Source: CAYUVH01 sp964448135 (GTDB lineage: Bacteria; Verrucomicrobiota; Verrucomicrobiia; Limisphaerales; UBA8199). From it: a stretch of DNA of 63,735 nt. Each line of letters opens with the position of its first letter. Positions within the stretch are counted from its first letter, which is position 1. Under the pieces are notes generated by a model. It was not told the origin of the DNA. It saw only the letters and a program-made list of their open reading frames with translations, and did no database searches. A program made the translations under genes and the position numbers. The DNA is taken from the NCBI GenBank assembly GCA_964448135.1, contig CAYUVH010000008.1, positions 1 to 63,735 of the forward strand, read 5' to 3'. Shown in pieces: positions 32,830 to 41,359 of this stretch.

Positions 32830-33981
32830 ATGAAAGTGACTTTCCAGCGAGTGGTTTACCCGCTTTCCCTGTTTTTCTGCAGTGCGATTTTGGCATTGGC
32901 CCAGGCCCCGCCCACGCCACCGCCCTCACCCGCCGCCTCCCCCATTCCAGCGGTGGCACCGGCCCCGACGAATGCCGGACCCAAGATCGTCTTTGAGGGA
33001 GCCGAATATGATTTCGGGCGCAGCAAAGCCGGCGAGCCCATCCGCCACACTTTCTATTTCACGAACACGGGTGAGGCGACCCTGGAGCTGATGAACGTCC
33101 AGCCCCAGTGCGGCTGCACCACGGCCGGCGATTGGAGCCACAAGGTCGAACCCGGCAAGTCGGGTTCCATTCCGATCCAGGTGAACACGGCCAACCTGCA
33201 GGCCGCGCCCATTCTCAAAACCGTCACGGTCACCTGCAATGATCACTCGAGCCCCAGCTCAAGCACGATCGTGCTCAAGCTCAAAGGCACCATCTGGAAG
33301 CCGGTGGATGTGAACCCGGTCTTCGCGGTCCTGGGTCCGACGGCGGATTCGCCGCAATGCTCGACCATCGTGAAGGTGGTCAACAACATGGAAGAGCCCC
33401 TCGAACTCTCCGCTCCCGAGAGCACCCAGAAGGCGTTCACCGCCGAGGTGAAGACCAACACGCCGGGAAAGAATTTCGATATCGTCATCAGCAGCGTGCC
33501 TCCGTTCGCCACCGGTCCGGTGCAGGGCCAGATTACGTTGCGGACCTCGTCGAGCAACATGCCGCTGATCACCGTCACCGCCTTCATGAATGTGCCGGGG
33601 GTGGTCAATATCAACCCGCCGCAGATCTCGGTTCCGCCGGCACCCCTGGCCAATGTGACGCCGCTTTCGCTCAACGTTCAAAACAACTCGACGAATGCCA
33701 TCACCCTTTCCGAAGCCGCGATCAACGCGCCCGGCGTGGAAGTGACCGTGCAGGAAAACCAACCCGGCCGGCTGTTCACCATCATGGCCAGGTTTCCGCA
33801 AGGCTTCGAAGCGCCGGCCGGCAAGCCCCTGGAGCTGATCTTCAAGACCAGCCATCCGCTGGCCCCGGTCGTGAAAGTCCCCGTCCATCAGGCGGCCAAG
33901 CCCCCGACGGCCCAGTCGCCGCCGCCGCTGCCGCCGGGCGTGGTGGCTCAACCCGCCGCGGCTCCCGGCGGCGGGCACTAA
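32830..33981 (+). CDS. Exported DUF1573 protein
   Basis: 383 aa from ATG 32830. A signal peptide (to about residue 26) and a Pro-rich linker lead to IVFEGAEYDFGRSKAGEPIRHTFYFTNTGEATLEL, with QCGCTTAGDWSHKVEPG following. This is the DUF1573 immunoglobulin-like module with its CGC motif, and a further Ig-like part follows (residues ~150-370). DUF1573 proteins are periplasmic and unassigned. It is the first gene of a three-gene operon with a rhodanese and a DoxX protein; the spacing is 27 bp to the next gene. A role in thiol or sulfur handling is inferred from the neighbours. Confidence 0.9.
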   Translation: MKVTFQRVVYPLSLFFCSAILALAQAPPTPPPSPAASPIPAVAPAPTNAGPKIVFEGAEYDFGRSKAGEPIRHTFYFTNTGEATLELMNVQPQCGCTTAGDWSHKVEPGKSGSIPIQVNTANLQAAPILKTVTVTCNDHSSPSSSTIVLKLKGTIWKPVDVNPVFAVLGPTADSPQCSTIVKVVNNMEEPLELSAPESTQKAFTAEVKTNTPGKNFDIVISSVPPFATGPVQGQITLRTSSSNMPLITVTAFMNVPGVVNINPPQISVPPAPLANVTPLSLNVQNNSTNAITLSEAAINAPGVEVTVQENQPGRLFTIMARFPQGFEAPAGKPLELIFKTSHPLAPVVKVPVHQAAKPPTAQSPPPLPPGVVAQPAAAPGGGH

Positions 33982-34008
33982 TCCTCCGCGGTTTCCGCGA
34001 CGATCGGC

Positions 34009-34623
34009 GTGAAGAAAATCCTGATCGAGAGCCTGCTGGTGGCGGCCCTCGGTCTGGCCGTGGCCCTCGTCGCCAACGCCCTTTCTCCGCGCGGACTCCA
34101 GCTCACGCGGAATTACTTTCCCGAGGCTCCGCCGGCTCCCGTAACGGTCGTCCCTGCGACCGGCGAAACCAATGGCACGGCCTCCGCGCCTGCCAATACG
34201 CCGGCTCCGGGTTCGACTCTCGCTCAACTTTACGCCCGCCTGACCGCGCGCGGCCTTCAGCTCGCCGAAAGCAACCAGGTCGTCCAGCTTTTCAACGACC
34301 CCCGCCGCAAGCAGGAACTGGTCATCTTCATTGATGCCCGCCGCGATGATGAATACGCCGCCGGGCACATTCCCGGCGCCTACCTCTTCGATCACTTCTA
34401 TGCCGACAAATACCTGGCCACGGTGATTCCCGCGTGCCAGAAAGCCGACGAAATCGTGGTCTATTGCAACGGCGGCGAATGCGAGGCGAGTGAGTTCGCC
34501 GCGGACCAGCTTCATACGGCGCTGCCCCAAAAGAAATTCCTGGTTTACGTCGGCGGAGTCGCTGAATGGAAGTCCAACAACCTGCCACTGGTCCCCGGCC
34601 CGCGCGAAGCGACACCGCCATGA
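34009..34623 (+). CDS. Membrane-anchored rhodanese-like protein
   Basis: 204-aa protein starting with GTG 34009. The N-terminal transmembrane helix (LIESLLVAALGLAVALVANAL) places the domain in the periplasm. LVIFIDARRDDEYAAGHIPGAYLF is the rhodanese CH2-type start and VVYCNGGECEASEFAADQL contains the active-site Cys loop (CNGGEC). The role is probably sulfur transfer or thiol redox. Second gene of the DUF1573 operon; its stop overlaps the DoxX start by ATGA. Confidence 0.9.
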   Translation: MKKILIESLLVAALGLAVALVANALSPRGLQLTRNYFPEAPPAPVTVVPATGETNGTASAPANTPAPGSTLAQLYARLTARGLQLAESNQVVQLFNDPRRKQELVIFIDARRDDEYAAGHIPGAYLFDHFYADKYLATVIPACQKADEIVVYCNGGECEASEFAADQLHTALPQKKFLVYVGGVAEWKSNNLPLVPGPREATPP

Positions 34624-35132
34624 ACGCCGCCACGGAATCCATCCCCACTCCAGCGCACGGCAACCGCGCCGACCTGATCCTGGTCCTGGCCCGCTGGGTG
34701 TTGGGCGGCGTGTTCATTTACATGGGACTGCACAAGGTCATGGACCCCGTGGAGTTCATCAAGCTGATCCGCCTCTATCACGTTGTCTCCACGCCCGTGG
34801 TCCTGAACTTCATCGCCATCACCCTGCCCTGGTTCGAAGTCTTCTGCGGCCTGCTTTTGCTCACCGGCATCGCGGTGCGCGGCACGGCCCTGTTGCTCGT
34901 GGCGATGCTCATTCCTTTTACGCTGGCCATTCTCCGCCGCGCGCTGGAAGTCGCGGCCACGGGTCACCTTCCGTTCTGCGCCGTGAAATTCGATTGCGGC
35001 TGCGGCTCCGGGGAAGTCCTCATTTGCGGCAAGCTTATTGAAAACACCGCGCTCGTGCTGGTGGCGATTTGGATTCTCTCCCGTTCCGACCACCGATTCG
35101 GTCTCCGGCCGAGCTTGCTGAAGTCGGCGTGA
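34620..35132 (+). CDS. DoxX/MauE-like membrane protein
   Basis: 170 aa from ATG 34620, overlapping the rhodanese stop by ATGA (translational coupling). Four transmembrane helices are predicted: LILVLARWVLGGVFIYMG, LNFIAITLPWFEVFCGLLLL, ALLLVAMLIPFTLAI and TALVLVAIWIL. The sequence FCAVKFDCGCGSGEVLICGK between helices 3 and 4 has a cysteine-rich loop, typical of MauE/DoxX-type electron-transfer membrane proteins. Likely function is thiol redox exchange across the membrane, supporting the two partners upstream. Confidence 0.85.
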   Translation: MNAATESIPTPAHGNRADLILVLARWVLGGVFIYMGLHKVMDPVEFIKLIRLYHVVSTPVVLNFIAITLPWFEVFCGLLLLTGIAVRGTALLLVAMLIPFTLAILRRALEVAATGHLPFCAVKFDCGCGSGEVLICGKLIENTALVLVAIWILSRSDHRFGLRPSLLKSA

Positions 35133-35318
35133 ACCTCCGGGGTAGGTAGAATTACTGATTGTCCGCATACCAGCGGGCGTCTAGGCTTCAAGCAACGATC
35201 CATCAAGGAAGGGCTACCGGGCAAGCATTCATACATTACTAAAGCAGGGTTGCCGCGCGGCGCGACACATTGCTCGCGGGTCATTCCGAATTACCGTTAC
35301 AACGTAAACACTCACAAC

Positions 35319-36239
35319 ATGAAAATCAAACATCTCCTTCAATCCGCCATGCTGGCCGGCATTATGGCACTGGCCGCCCAGCAGCAGGCTTGCGCGGGTC
35401 TGCGCATCACGACCATCTTCGTCGGTGGCAATCCGCCGCCAGACTCGGCCATCGCGGGAGGAGGCAGCTTCCAGGCCATCGTGGAGACGGCGGCCCGGAA
35501 ATGGGAAAAGGTTTTCAGCAACGAGCGCGGCGACTGGCATCTCACCGTGGAGTATGGATGGACCAATGCGCTTTCCATTGGCTACACTTACGGTTTCGAA
35601 CGGCTGCTGGCCCAGGGCGGCAAGCCGGTACGCTCGACGCGCGCGCGCATCATGTTCAACAACACCGCGACTCCATCCGGCGCTTTTCCCTGGTATGCGG
35701 ACCCGACTCCCAACAATAACAGCGAGTATAAAACCTACTCCACCTACCGGGGCGAGTTGATCGACCAGGATTATCAGCCGAGCGGCAAGTTCATCAACAT
35801 CGGGCGGGTTTTTAGTGACGCCAAGGGCGCAGCCGCCGGACGCATTGACCTTCTGACCCTGGCGATGCACGAAATCGGCCATGCCCTGGGTCTGGACCTT
35901 GATTACGACGGCTATCAGCGGCAACGAAACGGGTCTTTCCTTGCCGTCACGCCGCCGCGGCCTTTCTCGGACTGCTTTGTCTCGCTTTCCCTCGCAGGCG
36001 CGGACCACGTGGAGGTAAATGAATCCTCCGCCCTGATGGTCCCCGAACCCAAGGCTGGCTGGCGGGTGTTCCCGAGCGCCGTGGACGCGCTTGCCTTGGG
36101 CCAGTTGAGTTCCTTCGACCACCCGCTGCTTGGCCCGATCCCCGGATTACCAGGCTCCGACGACGATGATGACGACGATCAGGGCTGCAATGGCGGCGAC
36201 CACGGAAACCGAGACGGCAACGGTCACGGGAATCGCTAG
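35319..36239 (+). CDS. Secreted matrixin-like metalloprotease
   Basis: 306 aa from ATG 35319. Signal peptide (residues 1-27). LTLAMHEIGHALGLDLDYD contains HExxHxxG, the zinc site of the metzincins, but the third ligand His of HExxHxxGxxH is replaced by Leu, with Asp before it. The frame ends with an acidic DDDDDDDQGCNGGD tail. The N-terminal half (VETAARKWEKVFS) fits the matrixin pro-like region that measures 'W..v'. It may be inactive or use a different third ligand. Neighbouring genes are unrelated. Confidence 0.8.
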   Translation: MKIKHLLQSAMLAGIMALAAQQQACAGLRITTIFVGGNPPPDSAIAGGGSFQAIVETAARKWEKVFSNERGDWHLTVEYGWTNALSIGYTYGFERLLAQGGKPVRSTRARIMFNNTATPSGAFPWYADPTPNNNSEYKTYSTYRGELIDQDYQPSGKFINIGRVFSDAKGAAAGRIDLLTLAMHEIGHALGLDLDYDGYQRQRNGSFLAVTPPRPFSDCFVSLSLAGADHVEVNESSALMVPEPKAGWRVFPSAVDALALGQLSSFDHPLLGPIPGLPGSDDDDDDDQGCNGGDHGNRDGNGHGNR

Positions 36240-36315
36240 GTCCAGTCCGCAGGACTCCAAGTCTCCCGGCCGCAAGGCGGACGGAAGACTTTTGGCAGGC
36301 GGAACCGAAAATTTG

Positions 36316-37305
36316 ATGCCACAGCGTATGCGGGCGCCGGCCATTTCGCTCCTGGTTTTGATAACCTCCTCGCTGTCCGCGCAGGATCTGTCACCCCACC
36401 CCGGCCAGCCCAGGCGCAATCAACCCGGGCCCTGGGACAACGACGTAATGGTCTATCGCGTGGCAAAGGGAGGCGAACCGAAAAAGCTGGCGACCTTCGA
36501 ACGCGCGGGGGTGCCGACGGTGGCGCGGATGAAGGATGGCCGGCTCATCGCGGCCTTCCAGAATTTTCCCGCCGACGATAATCGCAACTTCGACCGCGTG
36601 GCGGTCAGCTTTTCTACTGACGAAGGGATCACTTGGAGCAAGGCGGAGCCGATTGTCGTGGCCGGACTGGAAGCCGGGCTGGCGCGGCCTTTTGATCCCA
36701 CGCTGGTTCCCCTGCCTGACGGCCGCGTGCGGCTCTACTTCACGTCCAACCGCAGCCCGGATTTTCGCCGGAGCACACCCGCAATCTATTCCGCGATTTC
36801 CACCAACGGCATCCATTACACATTTGAGCCGGGAGCGCGTTTCGCCATCGAGGGGCGGGTGGTGATTGATTGCGCGGTGGGACTGCATGACGGCGTGTTT
36901 CATCTCATCGTGCCGGACAATGGCGCGGCGGAGGATTTCATGAGCGCGCCGCAACGGGGACGGCAACCTCCCGGCGGCAACGGGTATCACGCCGTCAGCA
37001 CGAACGGTTTGAAATTCGAGCGCGTCGCCGATGTGAAGCTTTCGTCCACTCGCGATCGCTGGCTGGGCAACATGCAGAGCGAAGGGGGCAAGCTGGTGTT
37101 CTTCGGCACCGGCGCGACATGGCCGGTCACGAGCGCTGACGGGAAGACCTGGGAAAGCGCCGCGGATGCGTTTCGGTTACCTGGAGCGGACCCGGGCGCA
37201 GTGAAGCTACGCGACGGTTCGTGGTTGCTCCTGGTAACCAGCGCGCCACGACCCGGCACGCCCACGGCGTTGCAGCGCGGCAATCAGAGTCCGCCACCGC
37301 GCTAG
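36316..37305 (+). CDS. Secreted sialidase-like beta-propeller protein
   Basis: 329 aa from ATG 36316. A signal peptide ends at LLVLITSSLSAQ. GVPTVARMKDGRLIAAFQNF, RVAVSFSTDEGITWSKAEPI (Asp-box type S.D.G.TW), RPFDPTLVPLPDGRVRLYFT and SADGKTWESA are BNR/Asp-box blades. Catalytic Arg-triad residues of sialidases are not obvious, so a binding or lytic propeller is as likely. The frame opens 35 bp after an ATG-less gap from the matrixin gene and converges on the GH44 gene, ending 1 bp from it. Confidence 0.75.
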   Translation: MPQRMRAPAISLLVLITSSLSAQDLSPHPGQPRRNQPGPWDNDVMVYRVAKGGEPKKLATFERAGVPTVARMKDGRLIAAFQNFPADDNRNFDRVAVSFSTDEGITWSKAEPIVVAGLEAGLARPFDPTLVPLPDGRVRLYFTSNRSPDFRRSTPAIYSAISTNGIHYTFEPGARFAIEGRVVIDCAVGLHDGVFHLIVPDNGAAEDFMSAPQRGRQPPGGNGYHAVSTNGLKFERVADVKLSSTRDRWLGNMQSEGGKLVFFGTGATWPVTSADGKTWESAADAFRLPGADPGAVKLRDGSWLLLVTSAPRPGTPTALQRGNQSPPPR

Positions 37306-37306
37306 T

Positions 37307-39883
37307 TTACAACGTCCACCTCGCCCGGAACCACCGTTTTGAGCCAGTGGCCGGGAGCGTGAGGCTTAACGAATTCGTCACCAGCGTGTTCGTTTGGAGG
37401 ATTGTCCAACCGGACAAATTTGTCGTGCTTTCGATGACGTATTTTTCACCAGCCTGCCCGTCAATCCACAGTCTGGCATTGCCGGGAGCACCAACACCTC
37501 CCGGACGCAAGCCGGGTTTCGCTCCCGGCAAAACCAACATCGTCAAACTCTGCGGCGGCACGGTGGCAGTGACAGTTTTGCCGGCAAAGGTGAGGTCGTT
37601 CTGGCGCGTGATTCCGTAGGCAGGCGCCATTTGCCAGACTTGAGCAGTACCCGTGGTGGGAAAATTGGTAACGAAAATGGTGGCCGAGGCGCCGGCGCCG
37701 GATTGTTTGTTGATGAGGACGATCGTCATTGCGCCGTCGGTGGAGCGCAGGGAACTGAAGACGGCGACGCTATCGGGATTCGGCCCGCCGGCATAAATGC
37801 TTTGGTCGCCGAAGGTGGATTTGTGGCCGTCGTAATTGCGGTAGAGCTTCATGGCGTTATACGCGGGTGAATTGGACGCCGGAGTGGTCCAGCGGGTGGC
37901 GAGGTCGATATTTTCGCGGCCGAAAATGCCGAAGATGTCCCCTTGCGCAGTGGCGCCGTTCAGGGAGCCTTCGGCGCCCCAGTTGTATTCGGTGATGCCG
38001 ATTTTGGTGCCGGGATAATAATTTGTGACCCAGCTTTTCATGCGCGGGATCAACTGCACAACGCTCTGAATCCAACTCGTGTCGAAATAGTTCGTGTCCC
38101 ACAGCGACCGGGTTGAACGGTTGCGGAGACTTTGCATCGAGGCGGAAATGTCGTCCGAGAATTCCCCGCCCTGCGGATAGCAATGCAGCGTAAAGTAATC
38201 GAGCAGGCGCTGATGCGTGTTCGTTTCCTGCAGGCGGAATTGGTTCAGCAACCAGGGCAGGTAATCCCAGCCGCCATTGGTCGCCCGGTCGGGAAAGAAA
38301 CTCCAGCCGTGCTGGCTGCCATATTGCTGGTCGTAGCCGCTGTAAAAATATCCGGACCACCCCCACTCCTCGGGGCCCAGCACGATGGCGTTGGTATCCA
38401 CGGCTTTGATCATCGCGGCATACTCGAAGCATTTGTCGCGAATCTCGGTCATCTTCGCGCCGATCGGGTGAATATCCTGGTGGCTCGAATGCCAGATGCT
38501 GTGCTCGTTATCCAGAAAGTAGTAGCGGACGCCACCGTTCGACGCCGTGCCCCAGCGATTCGTCAGGTGCTGAATCCAGGCGCGCTGGAAGGCGGAATTG
38601 GTGGCGAAATTGGCGTCGTTGGGATCGTTCCAGGTGATGGGCGTGCTGTTGCTCGTGCTGATGCCGTTGCCGGCGTCGGCAAACCACTGCGAGTCGTTGC
38701 CGGTTTGTGCGCCGTATTTTGCGATGGAATAGCTGGCGAGCTTTTGACTGCGATTCGCCGCGTTGATTTTCGGCGCCCAGCCAATCATGGGAATCGTGAG
38801 CATCGCATCCACGCCCGCGTCCTTGCTCATCTGGACGAAATCGTCCGCGGCGCCACCCGGCGTGGCCGAGTCTTCGCAAATGGTTTCGTAGTACCAGTCG
38901 GCCCCGTGATTGTGGGCGTTGGCCTGCCAGTTGTAGCGCGTTTCGGAATTGCCGCCCGAGCGATGGACCGGGCAATTCAATTCGGCGAGCTCGCCGGCGG
39001 AACCGGCGAAGGCCGTCCCGTAAATCATCGGGTTGATCGCGTGGCGATTGGATTGGGCGTTGATCGTGATGTTCACCGGCAGATTCGTGACCACCTGCAC
39101 GGTCGCGATCGAGGAGGAGACCGTGTCGACGCTGTCATAGGTGGCCGTGGCCGAGAAGGTGTAGCTTCCGAGGGCGAGGTTGCTGGCAGTAAGCGAATAG
39201 GGAGGCGTGGTATCTTCGCCGACGAGCGATGCACCGTTGAAGAACTGCACCTTGTTGATCGCATGGCCGTTCGTCGCCACAGTGGCAGTGAGGCTGATAT
39301 TGGCGGGCGCGGTAAAGGCCGCCAGATTCAACGGCGAAGTCAGCGTGACCGCGGGAATCGAACCGCCAACCAGGCTGAGATCGTCGAGATAAAAGATCGG
39401 CTGCGGGGCGCCAATGCTGTCCTGAATGTAGATGCCGTCCATATTCGGCTGGTTGGCCACGCCGAGGGCAGCAAGGGAGAGGGTGTATTGCTTCCAGGAA
39501 TTGGTCGGCAACGGCGGGAGCGGAATCGACGTCTGCGGAGTGCCGTTCAGCAGAGCGAGCACCTGAACCTGCTGTCCGCCGGTGGGCCCACCATTGATCC
39601 AAAACGACAGGCTGCCATAGGGCGTCGTGTCAAAGGCGGGGTGTTCGATGTAAATGGCCTGCCAGCTTGAGTCGTTGATCTTGACGCTGATGGCCTTCGA
39701 GCCGGAGTGAACCACGGCGGTATTCGTGTAGTTCAGCGTGGCCCAACCCCAGTTCTGCCAGCCGTTTTGCAGGGTATCGGCGTAAATAACCTGGTTGCTT
39801 TGCCCCAAGGCCGAAAAAGCGGCGCTGACAAGAAGGAAAATCGCCCAAACCCCTCGAACCCTGCAAAAGACGCACTGCATCAC
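37307..39883 (-). CDS. Secreted GH44 family glycoside hydrolase
   Basis: 858-aa protein with an N-terminal signal peptide. Residues ~30-180 are a CBM-like jelly roll (VIYADTLQNGWQNWGWATLN, WINGGPTGGQQVQVLALLNG). An Ig-like domain with VQFFNGASLVG follows. From ~270 the catalytic domain reads HRSGGNSETRYNWQANAHNH and DWYYE, then LDNEHSIWHSSHQDIHP (general acid/base region) and IGITEYNWGAEG (nucleophile Glu), the GH44 hallmarks. Family members cleave beta-1,4-glucans and xyloglucan. The C-terminal YVIESTTNLSGWTILQTNTL tail is a verrucomicrobial secretion-related block. Confidence 0.9.
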   Translation of the reverse strand: MMQCVFCRVRGVWAIFLLVSAAFSALGQSNQVIYADTLQNGWQNWGWATLNYTNTAVVHSGSKAISVKINDSSWQAIYIEHPAFDTTPYGSLSFWINGGPTGGQQVQVLALLNGTPQTSIPLPPLPTNSWKQYTLSLAALGVANQPNMDGIYIQDSIGAPQPIFYLDDLSLVGGSIPAVTLTSPLNLAAFTAPANISLTATVATNGHAINKVQFFNGASLVGEDTTPPYSLTASNLALGSYTFSATATYDSVDTVSSSIATVQVVTNLPVNITINAQSNRHAINPMIYGTAFAGSAGELAELNCPVHRSGGNSETRYNWQANAHNHGADWYYETICEDSATPGGAADDFVQMSKDAGVDAMLTIPMIGWAPKINAANRSQKLASYSIAKYGAQTGNDSQWFADAGNGISTSNSTPITWNDPNDANFATNSAFQRAWIQHLTNRWGTASNGGVRYYFLDNEHSIWHSSHQDIHPIGAKMTEIRDKCFEYAAMIKAVDTNAIVLGPEEWGWSGYFYSGYDQQYGSQHGWSFFPDRATNGGWDYLPWLLNQFRLQETNTHQRLLDYFTLHCYPQGGEFSDDISASMQSLRNRSTRSLWDTNYFDTSWIQSVVQLIPRMKSWVTNYYPGTKIGITEYNWGAEGSLNGATAQGDIFGIFGRENIDLATRWTTPASNSPAYNAMKLYRNYDGHKSTFGDQSIYAGGPNPDSVAVFSSLRSTDGAMTIVLINKQSGAGASATIFVTNFPTTGTAQVWQMAPAYGITRQNDLTFAGKTVTATVPPQSLTMLVLPGAKPGLRPGGVGAPGNARLWIDGQAGEKYVIESTTNLSGWTILQTNTLVTNSLSLTLPATGSKRWFRARWTL

Positions 39884-39954
39884 GCGCGGAACATCGCATA
39901 TGTCGTGCCATCAGGCAAAGCGGCACCCCGAGCCGCGCGAATGCTTCCCCCCGT

Positions 39955-40755
39955 TCAGAAATTTGTCTGGATGTTGGGCGGCTTGTAAAAGAGCACCCAG
40001 CCGCCGGTCATGGAGCCCACATCAATTGTCCCTTGGGCATTGTTGATCTTGTAAGTGCGCCAGTCCACATGACCGTCCTCGAACAAAAGATTGCCACCGG
40101 ACGGAACACCATTTTGCACGCGATGGTTGCCGGTGTTGTAGGTGATGCCGCCATAGGTGGAGGCCCAGGTCAACGAACCGGAGTTGGCGGCCAGGTTCCA
40201 CGACCCCACCGCCTGCAAGCGATCACACATGGTCGGCGCCAGCCGGAAAGACCCGCCAAGTTTTTTCCGATAGTGCCAGCCACCCACACCCGCCGAATCG
40301 TAATTCCAAGTGTTCCCGCCCGTGGCGGCCCGATACGGAATGGCGAAGTAGCCGATGAGCTGCGGAGAGTTATCCGAGATGACGCCCGTCTCGGCGATGC
40401 GATGCCAGTCGTCGGTCGGGCAATAAAGCACGTCGTTGCGCGCGCGCTGGCCCGCAGCGGTGCCGCGATGGTTGGCATATAAATAGGCGGGATAAAAGTT
40501 CGAAGTCAGCAGCGGCGACATCCAACTCAAATCCGAGCCCAGGGTGTTATCCGGGAAGGAATCCGTGTTGTCATTCGCGTACATGTGATAGGCGGTGCCC
40601 CATTGCTTCAGGTTGCTGGCGCACTGCACGCGCAGGGCCATGGCCTTGGCCCGGCCGAGGGCGGGCAGCAGCATCGCCGCCAGGATGGCGATGATGGCAA
40701 TGACGACCAGCAATTCGATCAGCGTAAATGCATCGGCGCTGCTTTTTCTGTTCAT
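39955..40755 (-). CDS. Type II secretion-like prepilin (DUF1559 relative)
   Basis: 266-aa protein. FTLIELLVVIAIIAILAAMLLPAL at residues ~10-33 is the prepilin cleavage and membrane helix. CASNLKQWGTAYHMYANDN, WHYRKKLGG and SGGNLLFEDGHVDWR follow the pattern of verrucomicrobial/planctomycete DUF1559 proteins. It may be a minor pseudopilin for the secretion of neighbouring enzymes. The stop of the thioesterase overlaps its start (ATG/TGA), so the two are coupled. Confidence 0.9.
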   Translation of the reverse strand: MNRKSSADAFTLIELLVVIAIIAILAAMLLPALGRAKAMALRVQCASNLKQWGTAYHMYANDNTDSFPDNTLGSDLSWMSPLLTSNFYPAYLYANHRGTAAGQRARNDVLYCPTDDWHRIAETGVISDNSPQLIGYFAIPYRAATGGNTWNYDSAGVGGWHYRKKLGGSFRLAPTMCDRLQAVGSWNLAANSGSLTWASTYGGITYNTGNHRVQNGVPSGGNLLFEDGHVDWRTYKINNAQGTIDVGSMTGGWVLFYKPPNIQTNF

Positions 40756-41234
40756 GAAACCCCTTCCGCCGCCGGGGCAAAAACCCAGCTGGCATCGTTC
40801 ACAAAATCCGCCGCCAGCTCATTCACGTCGGCGTTCTTGATGGGCAGGTATTTGCCGGTCGCTTCCGCGACCAACCCACCCGCTTCATTGCGTAGCTCTG
40901 CCTTGGCTTCAAATAATTTGCCGCGCCGGTCGGCGACCAATTCGGCGCGGCCGACCAGCGGCTCCCCGGGCCTGGCCGGGGCTTGAAAACGCACATTCAG
41001 CTCCGCGCAAAATGCGAAGCGCTTTGTTTTCACGGCACAGGCCCACACCATGATCTCATCCAGCAGCGTCGCGATCAGGCCGCCATGGACCACCTGCCGG
41101 AAGCCAACATGCTCCGGCCGGGGTGTGAACCGTCCTTGCACCACTCCGCCATCCGTCTCAAAACGCAAATTCAGTCCCCGCGGATTGGCCTCGCCACAAA
41201 CGAAGCACGAGCGGGTATGGGGGAGCGTCTTCAC
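40752..41234 (-). CDS. PaaI-type thioesterase (hotdog fold)
   Basis: 160-aa cytoplasmic protein. SCFVCGEANPRGLNLRFETD is the N-terminal zinc-like turn of this group. VVHGGLIATLLDEIMVWACA is the HGG..A..DE hotdog active-site block. VRFQAPARPGEPLVGRAEL and KYLPIK close the fold. It hydrolyses acyl-CoA esters; the substrate is not known. It is upstream of and coupled to a prepilin gene, a pairing without an obvious reason. Confidence 0.85.
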   Translation of the reverse strand: MKTLPHTRSCFVCGEANPRGLNLRFETDGGVVQGRFTPRPEHVGFRQVVHGGLIATLLDEIMVWACAVKTKRFAFCAELNVRFQAPARPGEPLVGRAELVADRRGKLFEAKAELRNEAGGLVAEATGKYLPIKNADVNELAADFVNDASWVFAPAAEGVS

Positions 41235-41359
41235 GATGCTAATAGGCTCCGGTCAACCTTTTTTGGCAAGCAGAATGTGGAGTTATGGCTTTTCTCCGCC
41301 GGCCCCCTCTGCTATCTCACGCATCGAATGAGTAAACCCGGTTTCCGCGTCTAACCCGC

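Noticed and set aside
36316..37305. A true exo-sialidase
   Set aside because: The Arg triad and catalytic Tyr/Glu of sialidases were not found. It is kept as a BNR propeller of unknown function.
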